The notes below the pieces were generated by a model. That model was not told the origin of the DNA and did no database searches. It saw nothing but the letters and a program-made list of their open reading frames with translations. Position numbers and translations under genes: made by a program. Of a stretch of 32,257 bases of DNA, positions 5,597 through 11,544 are shown piece by piece; position 1 is the stretch's first letter, and every line of letters starts with the position of its first letter. The stretch lies in the NCBI GenBank assembly GCA_016789655.1, contig JAEUQV010000017.1, positions 1 through 32,257 of the forward strand. The letters are read 5' to 3'. Source of the stretch: Candidatus Saccharimonadota bacterium. GTDB taxonomy: Bacteria; Patescibacteriota; Saccharimonadia; Saccharimonadales; UBA4665.

Positions 5597-7272
5597 ATGT
5601 GATGGACAAAAAAGAGCCTATCAAAGTTTACGGTTATAAGCGTGTCTCTACAGAAGAGCAAGTTGATGGAATGTCTTTACAGACTCAGGAACTCGCAATT
5701 CAAGCCTATGCAGAGCAACATAATCTTGAGGTGGTACACATCTTTCATGATGACGGTATCTCTGCAAAAACAGCCAAGCGACCTCAACTGCAAGAAATGC
5801 TCGCAAAACTCACAGCTAAAGATAATGAGGTGCATGGCGTAGTAGTTTACAACCTCAGTCGTATCTCTCGTGATTTAGAGTCATACAGTCGTGATATAGG
5901 CTATCATCTATCGGCAAAGGGCGTTCGTCTGTACTCTACAGTTGAAAACATTGACGATACACCAGAGGGTCGTTTGATGCGTAATATTGCACTCTCTATC
6001 CACCAGTATGATAACGATACAAAAAGTCGAACAGTTAAAGACAACATGAAGCAAGTTGCTCTTGAGGGTTGGTGGCAAGGCAATATCCCCTACGGATATA
6101 GCCGTCTTAAAGTACCGATTGGTGTTAAAGATAAAGACGGTAAAACTAAGGAGCGTCTCACTCTCGAACCTGATAGCAATAACGACTTAAGCGACAAGAT
6201 GCGTATGATGCTAGAGCGGTTCAGTGAGGGTGATTTGAAACAGTCTGAGCTTACTGATTATGCTGAGAGTATCGGCTTATACAGCCCGAAGGGTGAACGT
6301 TTTGCACCTCAGTCAATGAATAACATTCTAAGAAATATTACCTATGCGGGCTTTGTGTGTAATAAGATGACAGACTTTGAACCTGTAAAGGCTAAACACG
6401 TAGGTCTTATCTCGCTTGAGACATATTTACGTAATCAGGCTGTTCTTGATGGTCGTAAGCCTGATGAGGCGATGCCTCGCTTTACTGCTAGCTACCCTCT
6501 CAAGCACTCTCTGTTATGTATTAACTGTCATAAACCCTTAACGGGTAGTGCACCTACTGGAGGTTCTGGTAAGAGCTCACCTCGCTATCACTGCACAAGA
6601 TGTACAGGCACTGGTTCAAAGGGTCTTGATAGAACGAATGAGCTATTTGAAGCATTCTTAAACGATGTTACGCCTACAGATAAGACGATTAAGCTCTTTG
6701 ATGTCATTGTACGCCGTATCGCCAAAGACAAACTCTCAAACGTGAATAAGGCTATCAGCGATGTTAGAGACGATATGACCAAGATAGATACTGATATGCA
6801 GAAAGCACTTCAGTCTATGCTCGATGGCGATATCAGTAAGCAAGAGAAAGAAGACTATCAATCGTCATTACGTATTAAGCGACTCAACCTAGAGGACGAA
6901 CTCAATAAGCTACGAGACATACAGAGCCTCAATGAGTCTACTATTACCTATGTTTGTAACTTTATGGATGCTCCTGCTCGTATGTGGCAAGATGCAGACG
7001 CAGAGACAAAAGTCATCTTCCAACAGATGGTTACGGAGAACGGTATTGTATTCGACCTCAAGAACGAAAAGTTTGGAACGGACGGTTTGAGTATGTTTTA
7101 CAGATTGAAAGACAACAAAAAAGACCCATCAAAGGCTGATGAGTCCCTTATGGTGACCCAGGTTGACCAGTCGTGGAACAACATTGTTGAGGGGATTGTA
7201 CGGATAGACGAAGCCGTGGAAGAGCACGGTACCGTCAACCAAACTGATATAATCGGAGGCAGCAATGGCTAG
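5593..7272 (+). CDS. Large serine recombinase of element 1, tail fused across its att site
   Basis: 559 residues. Resolvase-type catalytic domain (~10-150) with GYKRVSTEEQ (nucleophile S19) and conserved arginines in SRISRDL; recombinase domain (~160-300) with IPYGYS; a zinc ribbon with C309/C312 and C334/C337; a coiled coil (~375-450). Large serine integrases bind attP and attB as dimers and exchange strands through a phosphoserine link. A second ATG at 5602 has better-placed GGGAG and may be the real start. The codons for SLMVT (518-522) span the core TATGGTGACCC. The 37 residues after it (QVDQSWNN...) look unlike a family tail and are read from the left end of element 2, ending 8 bases into the next gene. 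Confidence 0.9.
   Translation: MNVMDKKEPIKVYGYKRVSTEEQVDGMSLQTQELAIQAYAEQHNLEVVHIFHDDGISAKTAKRPQLQEMLAKLTAKDNEVHGVVVYNLSRISRDLESYSRDIGYHLSAKGVRLYSTVENIDDTPEGRLMRNIALSIHQYDNDTKSRTVKDNMKQVALEGWWQGNIPYGYSRLKVPIGVKDKDGKTKERLTLEPDSNNDLSDKMRMMLERFSEGDLKQSELTDYAESIGLYSPKGERFAPQSMNNILRNITYAGFVCNKMTDFEPVKAKHVGLISLETYLRNQAVLDGRKPDEAMPRFTASYPLKHSLLCINCHKPLTGSAPTGGSGKSSPRYHCTRCTGTGSKGLDRTNELFEAFLNDVTPTDKTIKLFDVIVRRIAKDKLSNVNKAISDVRDDMTKIDTDMQKALQSMLDGDISKQEKEDYQSSLRIKRLNLEDELNKLRDIQSLNESTITYVCNFMDAPARMWQDADAETKVIFQQMVTENGIVFDLKNEKFGTDGLSMFYRLKDNKKDPSKADESLMVTQVDQSWNNIVEGIVRIDEAVEEHGTVNQTDIIGGSNG
7148..7159. other. Internal attachment-core copy between elements 1 and 2
   Basis: TTATGGTGACCC equals the sequence at 24221-24232 (11 bases also at 1501). 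Upstream sequence is recombinase; downstream diverges completely from the tRNA and from 1512-1521. It is best read as the junction of two tandem insertions. Confidence 0.6.
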
Positions 7273-7888
7273 ATACTACCGCAGGCAAAGATACAGAAAG
7301 TCAGACGACGGCATTGGTGGCCTCGCAGGGCTAATGGCCATTGGTTTCATTGCATACGCTTACAGTGGCGGCAAGAGCTTTATTGCCCAGCACCCATACA
7401 TCCCTGCCGTGCTTATTGCATGTGGAGCAGCTATCATCCTGATCGTTATAGCTGTCACGGTTCGTCGAGCACTGCGCCGCAAGCACCTATACGATGCTAT
7501 CACTATGTCGTCCGTCGATACCATGAGCGGCCTGGAGTTTGAACGTTTCCTGGCAGATTTACTCAAAAAACGGGGCTGTACAGATATTCGACTGACCGAA
7601 AAGTATGACTTGGGCGTCGACATCATCGCGAAAAAGGATGGCGTCACATGGGGAATCCAGGCTAAGCGCTACAATAGCCCAGCCAAGGCCGATGCAGTGC
7701 GACAAGCCTATACTGGGCTCAACCGGTACAAATGCGACCGTGCCATGGTCATCACCAACAACACGTTTTCCAGGCAAGCCCGGATGCTGGCCAGCGACAA
7801 CAACGTCGTGCTCGTTGATCGAAACTCACTGTCTGCGTGGATATATGACACAAACCAGAAGAAATCCAACAGGGGTGCTATACTATGA
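7265..7888 (+). CDS. Membrane-anchored Mrr-type restriction endonuclease
   Basis: 207 residues. Two hydrophobic segments (about 17-33 and 46-66) are followed by a basic stretch and an Mrr_cat-type nuclease domain: MSGLEFERFLADLL (87-100), GVDIIAKKDGVTWGIQAKR with D119, Q132 and K134, then AMVITNNTFSRQARMLA near 160-176. This is the PD-(D/E)XK variant with D...QxK used by Mrr-like enzymes that cut modified or foreign DNA. GGAGG lies 6 bases upstream and the ATG overlaps the recombinase stop by 8 bases. In the circular form of element 2 the gene would directly follow the recombinase at 22546. It leads a pair with the small gene at 7885. Membrane anchoring suggests action on incoming DNA at the cell edge, but that is inference. 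Confidence 0.85.
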   Translation: MARYYRRQRYRKSDDGIGGLAGLMAIGFIAYAYSGGKSFIAQHPYIPAVLIACGAAIILIVIAVTVRRALRRKHLYDAITMSSVDTMSGLEFERFLADLLKKRGCTDIRLTEKYDLGVDIIAKKDGVTWGIQAKRYNSPAKADAVRQAYTGLNRYKCDRAMVITNNTFSRQARMLASDNNVVLVDRNSLSAWIYDTNQKKSNRGAIL

Positions 7889-8097
7889 GCATGTCAGGAT
7901 ATACACCAACTGAAGAAGATATCGCCGTAATGGTGCGGGAACTCAAAAAGACCGACCCAGCCAACGCCAACCCCGAATACGCACGACAAATGCTCATCCG
8001 CATGAAACTCATGTACCGCGAACTCGGCCGCATCGATGAAGAGCTCCTCCACAAGGAGATGGTATCGTTTAAAGCTGAACCTGCAGACGAGAGCTAG
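7885..8097 (+). CDS. Small acidic-helical protein following the Mrr gene
   Basis: 70 residues, family not recognised. Mostly helical and charged: EEDIAVMVRELKK, then EYARQMLIRMKLMYRELG and EELLHKEMVSF. The ATG overlaps the Mrr stop (ATGA), so it is coupled to it and is probably a partner or an inhibitor of the nuclease. No membrane segment or metal-binding motif. Converges with the operon at 8106-8955 with only 8 bases between stops. Confidence 0.65.
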   Translation: MSMSGYTPTEEDIAVMVRELKKTDPANANPEYARQMLIRMKLMYRELGRIDEELLHKEMVSFKAEPADES

Positions 8098-8105
8098 AAG
8101 TCATT

Positions 8106-8393
8106 CTAAAGTTTAATATTTATATGTTTATTGCCGCCAAAGGCCTTCTTAAGCTCATTCATAGCATAATCCCCGACCATTTTGTCGGCCACCTCTTTAT
8201 TGGCTTGATACAAAAACTCGACAGGCTTACCGCTGTAACCACACGCCTCGCAAACAGTGTTGTTTGCCTGCTGTGTATCGTCGTTACTGGTTATGTGCGC
8301 CAGAAACTCCGCGTGACACTTAGGACATTTCAACCGGTGATTGCCGTCTGAGTCTGGAGTTGAGGTAATTTGGCCTACTGTAACGTCACTCAT
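8106..8393 (-). CDS. Zinc-ribbon protein
   Basis: 95 residues from the ATG at 8393. It carries CPKC (C23, C26) and CEAC (C48, C51), a four-cysteine zinc ribbon, followed by a charged helical tail (NKEVADKMVGDYAMNELKKAF). A longer start at 8408 is possible, but the ATG at 8393 overlaps the upstream stop as TAATG with GGAGAA in front, which favours coupling to the GIY-YIG-like gene. Its role could be nucleic-acid or protein binding; nothing more can be read. Last gene of the leftward three-gene operon 8955-8106. Confidence 0.7.
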   Translation of the reverse strand: MSDVTVGQITSTPDSDGNHRLKCPKCHAEFLAHITSNDDTQQANNTVCEACGYSGKPVEFLYQANKEVADKMVGDYAMNELKKAFGGNKHINIKL

Positions 8394-8716
8394 TATCGTT
8401 CTCCGCACACTGGGTTAAATAAGCTGCGAAGATGCTGTTCGATGGACATACGCGTAGACTCATCACAATAATAGCTCGATACGTGTAGCTGTCCGCCGCT
8501 ATTGTTAGCCATCCATTGATTTTGGCGATCGTGATTTTTCACTCTAGTATGGATATCGCTAGACTCGCCAATATCTAGCACTCTATGAGCACCGTTCTCT
8601 ACAACACTAATCAGGTAGACCCCTGAGCGCTGCAAAAGGCTGTCCACGTGAGTGAATGGTCCGTTAAACACGTAAAGTGGCGCTGATGTAGCTGGGTGAT
8701 TGACATTCAATCCCAT
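8393..8716 (-). CDS. GIY-YIG-like nuclease-fold protein
   Basis: 107 residues. SGVYLISV (31-38) stands for the GIY strand and VLDIGES (46-52) for the YIG strand, followed by DIHTRVKNH (54-62) with the arginine R58 and His found in the active site, and EQHLRSLFNPVCGE near the end, where many GIY-YIG proteins have a glutamate helix and an NP motif. Such domains cut DNA in homing, repair or restriction enzymes. The first tyrosine is changed to D (DIG), so activity is uncertain. AAGGGG precedes the ATG by 6 bases; the upstream stop is 2 bases away. Middle gene of the operon, with DUF2188 upstream and a zinc ribbon downstream. Confidence 0.6.
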   Translation of the reverse strand: MGLNVNHPATSAPLYVFNGPFTHVDSLLQRSGVYLISVVENGAHRVLDIGESSDIHTRVKNHDRQNQWMANNSGGQLHVSSYYCDESTRMSIEQHLRSLFNPVCGER

Positions 8717-8718
8717 GG

Positions 8719-8955
8719 TTAACCCCTTGGTGGAAACGGATCGTTACCGTAGCTGTTATGTCCGCTGATTTTACCGTCCATATTATGGATGATGTGTTCG
8801 GCCTGTTGATTGATGGCCGTCTTGCGACCGGCCGCCTGAGCTTCGGCTTTTGTGTCAAAAACTTTCTGGGGACGTGATGCCCCCGGCTTAATATTCGCCC
8901 ATCCACCCGGACGATGTACGGTGTGTACCTGATTTGGTTTGTTAGTAATAGCCAT
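8719..8955 (-). CDS. DUF2188 family protein
   Basis: 78 residues from the ATG at 8955, chosen because AAAGGAGGG lies 8 bases upstream; the longer frame to 9003 would place this RBS inside the gene. It has the family pattern: HTVHRPGGWANIKPGASR, FDTKAEAQAAGRKTA, and the ending HNMDGKISGHNSYGNDPFPP. DUF2188 proteins are small, widespread in bacteria and phages, and of unknown function. First gene of the leftward operon with the GIY-YIG-like and zinc-ribbon genes. Confidence 0.85.
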   Translation of the reverse strand: MAITNKPNQVHTVHRPGGWANIKPGASRPQKVFDTKAEAQAAGRKTAINQQAEHIIHNMDGKISGHNSYGNDPFPPRG

Positions 8956-9094
8956 GAGTTTACCCTCCTTTGGCATGTTAGTTAAATTTTGTATTTTTCG
9001 CACCTTCCACTCCGGCGCGTTGAATACTAGTTACATAGTACGCTGCAGGATGTGGTAGGTCAAGAGAATAAATCAAGTAAATCAAGCATTGCCG

Positions 9095-9123
9095 TTGACA
9101 AGAGTTACGTACTATCATAAAAT
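9095..9123 (+). promoter_or_regulatory. Promoter of the S24 repressor gene
   Basis: TTGACA at 9095-9100, 17-base spacer, TAAAAT at 9118-9123. Transcription would begin at about 9130, that is at the ATG at 9131. AGTTACGTACT inside the spacer is a small palindrome that could be an operator. Confidence 0.7.
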
Positions 9124-9130
9124 CAAGTCA

Positions 9131-9784
9131 ATGCACGAAATACAACAGAAGTTAGTGATGCTTTCTGCCGATAAGGATATAACGTCAATGAAGCTAGCTG
9201 AGCTTGCTCGCTTGGTTGAGATTCCAAGTCTCCAAAAAGTGAAACATCATCGCGAGCAAGTTATCAAAAAAGGCTTAGTAAAAGTTCCGACTAACGCAAA
9301 GACTATTACCGAGCTGAAGAACTACCTCACCAACGGTATGAGTATAGTCTCCATACCAATACTGGGCTCCGCAAATGCTGGCCCAGCTATGATATATGCC
9401 GATGGTGAAGTGACAGGCTACCTTAAGGTCTCATCAAGCCTATTACCGACAAACTATAGATCGGCCGATCTTTTCGCACTAAGAGTAGTGGGCGACTCGA
9501 TGAATCGCTCAAATATAAGTGGACAAAGTGCCGAGAATGGCGACTATATAATTGCCGATGCCAAGCAACCTTTTACACCCCAGACAGGGGATTATATCGT
9601 GTCACTTATTGACGGTAAGGCAAACATAAAGAAGTTTGTTAGCGACCCAAAGAACAAGCAAATTGGGCTCCTATCAGAGTCTACTGGTGATTTCCCGCCA
9701 ATCATCATTGGTGAAAACGATGGCACCGACTACTTAGCACAGGCTAAGATATTGCGTGTCATCAAAACCCCATCATTAGCCTAA
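9131..9784 (+). CDS. LexA/CI-like S24-peptidase repressor
   Basis: 217 residues. A winged-helix N-terminus (KLAELARLVEIPSLQKVKHHREQVIKKGLV, residues 21-50, given here in parts) binds DNA; the S24 domain follows with the self-cleavage Ala-Gly at 83-84 (SANAGPA), nucleophile S123 in VVGDSMNRS and lysine K167 in GKANIKKF. On DNA damage, RecA filaments would trigger cleavage between A83 and G84 and lift repression. The ATG at 9131 is preferred over 9089 because the promoter lies between them; the message would be leaderless. In element 2 it likely controls excision or transfer genes rather than a global SOS response. Operators are not identified with certainty. Confidence 0.85.
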   Translation: MHEIQQKLVMLSADKDITSMKLAELARLVEIPSLQKVKHHREQVIKKGLVKVPTNAKTITELKNYLTNGMSIVSIPILGSANAGPAMIYADGEVTGYLKVSSSLLPTNYRSADLFALRVVGDSMNRSNISGQSAENGDYIIADAKQPFTPQTGDYIVSLIDGKANIKKFVSDPKNKQIGLLSESTGDFPPIIIGENDGTDYLAQAKILRVIKTPSLA

Positions 9785-9865
9785 GCAACTCAATCAAGCA
9801 GTTCTTGGCGCTACGCTCACGTAACCAGCCTGCCGCTAATATGAAGTCAGCAAGCGATAGAGAAG

Positions 9866-10081
9866 CTAAAACCCGACGATGTCGATGGCGGTGACCTTTA
9901 GGGCTTTGGCGAGTTTGTGGATGGTTTTGAGTGAGGGCATGCTATCGCCGCGCTCGACTTTGGCGTAGTAGTTGGGGTTTAGCCCGGCCAATTCAGCAAC
10001 CTCGCGCTGGGTGTAGCGCTGCTCTTTGCGGATTTTCGCTAGGTTCTCGGAAATCTTGTCTTGTAGTTCGGTTTCACTCAC
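9866..10081 (-). CDS. XRE-family helix-turn-helix regulator
   Basis: 71 residues from the GTG at 10081. Nearly the whole protein is a Cro/CI-type HTH: LAKIRKEQRYTQREVAELAGLNPNYYAKVERG, then SLKTIHKLAKALKV and a short DIVGF end. A TATTAT -10 box ends 6 bases before the GTG, which suggests leaderless expression and rules against the longer TTG start at 10102. It lies just downstream of the second recombinase, in the same direction, and is a likely regulator of that module or of the nearby S24 gene. The region 9785-9865 between the two regulators is non-coding. Confidence 0.85.
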   Translation of the reverse strand: MSETELQDKISENLAKIRKEQRYTQREVAELAGLNPNYYAKVERGDSMPSLKTIHKLAKALKVTAIDIVGF

Positions 10082-10105
10082 GAGACCATAATACCACAGC
10101 AAACG

Positions 10106-11428
10106 CTACTGCGTCTTGAGGTCGAAGCGCACGTGTCCGTTTTCCAAGCACATCGCAAATAGCTCATGAATTATGGTACGTTTGCCGATTTTTGACTCAC
10201 CCATATATAATCCACGGATTGAAGTTGACTTGTCTGCTGCTGGCCGATTGTCATCGACAGACTCTAGTTTGATTAATCTCGCCCGTAATATAGTCAGCTC
10301 ATCGTGCAGTTCGGCAACTTTGTCTGTGTATTTTTGACCCCCTATCACACCTGCCAACTTGTCCTCGTACAAATTATCCTCTATCCGTTCCAGCCGCTTG
10401 ATTTGTTGCCGAATGGCTTTCATGACAGACTCTCGGTGCTGGCCTATATACGACTGCCGCATAGATTCAAGCAGTCCAGTGAGTCTGTGTAGCAGCCTAC
10501 CGCCCGCCCGGCTATTATCAATCTCGTCAAGGCACATGAGCAAATAGTCTTCTAGCCTATCTTCACGTAGAAACTGACGCCCCTTGAACAGTGGGTTGTG
10601 CTCTTTTTTGCGTTCGTGGTATCCATCTTTCAGTTTATCCTGAACAGCCATAAACAGCTTGCGCGATAGCAGCGGCTCATGAGCACCAGGATATCTTTTG
10701 CCATCAAATTGAATTTTCCCGATATAAAAAGGGTTACGTAGCACCTTATGTACGGCCGACTTAACGAGTGGTCGTCCTTTGCTGCTGAGCAATCCGCTTT
10801 TGGCGACCTCGGCCGTCACGGTACTGATATTTTGACCGGCTTGTAGGTACATTTTGAATGCATGCTCGACCAGGAAGGCTCGCTTTTCGTCTATGACGTG
10901 TACCTTCTTTCCGTTTTCTACGGTAGTTGTGTAGCCGTACGGGGACGGCGCAGGCATCCACCCCTGAGCCAGCTTTTCTTGCCAGCCCTTCATAGCTTCC
11001 TCGCGCAGATTATCGGTGTATTTCTTGGCAAACGCCACATATATCCCCCACATCAGCTTTTCATCAGATCGTGAATACTTATGTATAACCAGACTCTCTT
11101 TTACCATGTGCAGCCTACGATGCTCATCGCTTTCAAGCCAATCGTCCACAACTACAGCATCACGCAAGTTGCGCGTCAAACGGTCGGTCTTTTCGACAAC
11201 CAGGTTAACGATTTTTTGATGCTTGACATACCTCAGCATCTCACGGAACACTTTGCGCTGCTCGTTCTTTGATGCTGTTTCGGATATGCGAAACTTCTTC
11301 ACTACTCGAAGTTTTTGGTCGGCACAATATTTATCCATCAGCTTTTGCTGAGAGTTGAGCGAATAGCCATCCTCTTGCGATTTACTGGACACGCGTGCCA
11401 GAGTTACTGTTTTAGTATTTGTTGCCAT
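10106..11428 (-). CDS. Serine recombinase without zinc ribbon
   Basis: 440 residues from the ATG at 11428, which has AAAAGGAGGG 5 bases upstream. Catalytic domain (~8-155) with LARVSSKSQEDGYSLNSQ (S14) and VEKTDRLTRNL; recombinase domain (~165-285) with SPYGY and LRNPFYIGKIQFDG; a coiled-coil region (~325-400). Where the family normally has a Cys4 zinc ribbon (after HNPLFKGR, ~290) there are no CxxC pairs, and the chain jumps to LEDYLLMCLDEIDN. Either an internal deletion or a natural short form. Its C-terminus lacks the SLMVT motif, so it probably does not use the tRNA-Glu site. It is divergent from the TraD-like gene and may be the remnant of another insertion or an internal resolvase. Confidence 0.85.
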   Translation of the reverse strand: MATNTKTVTLARVSSKSQEDGYSLNSQQKLMDKYCADQKLRVVKKFRISETASKNEQRKVFREMLRYVKHQKIVNLVVEKTDRLTRNLRDAVVVDDWLESDEHRRLHMVKESLVIHKYSRSDEKLMWGIYVAFAKKYTDNLREEAMKGWQEKLAQGWMPAPSPYGYTTTVENGKKVHVIDEKRAFLVEHAFKMYLQAGQNISTVTAEVAKSGLLSSKGRPLVKSAVHKVLRNPFYIGKIQFDGKRYPGAHEPLLSRKLFMAVQDKLKDGYHERKKEHNPLFKGRQFLREDRLEDYLLMCLDEIDNSRAGGRLLHRLTGLLESMRQSYIGQHRESVMKAIRQQIKRLERIEDNLYEDKLAGVIGGQKYTDKVAELHDELTILRARLIKLESVDDNRPAADKSTSIRGLYMGESKIGKRTIIHELFAMCLENGHVRFDLKTQ

Positions 11429-11486
11429 ATATCCCTCCTTTTGGTTAGATAGCACCTATAATTATGGCTTTTAGCGGGTAACTTCT

Positions 11487-11514
11487 TTGAAGCTGTGGAT
11501 AACTCGGCTATTAT
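11487..11514 (+). promoter_or_regulatory. Promoter of the TraD-like gene
   Basis: TTGAAG at 11487-11492, 16-base spacer, TATTAT at 11509-11514; leader of about 25 bases with GGAG before the ATG. Confidence 0.5.
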
Positions 11515-11544
11515 AGGTAGAGGAAATCAACAATCTGGAGACAC

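Larger units (their letters stand above)
1501..7159. mobile_element. Element 1: small tRNA-Glu element with recombinase at its right end
   Basis: The stretch is bounded by TATGGTGACCC at 1501-1511 and 7149-7159. The right copy lies inside the C-terminal codons of the recombinase at 5593, exactly as the outer right copy lies inside the recombinase at 22546. By eye the sequence is AT-richer than the DNA that starts after 7160. Cargo: MBL-fold protein, two membrane proteins and an NDT-like protein. The boundaries are inferred from the repeats. Confidence 0.65.

Noticed and set aside
5642-5842. Plus-strand reading frame inside the first recombinase
   Set aside because: Shadow of the recombinase, which has full family motifs in its own frame.
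9089-9130. Longer N-terminus for the S24 repressor
   Set aside because: The promoter -35 and -10 boxes lie within this extension.
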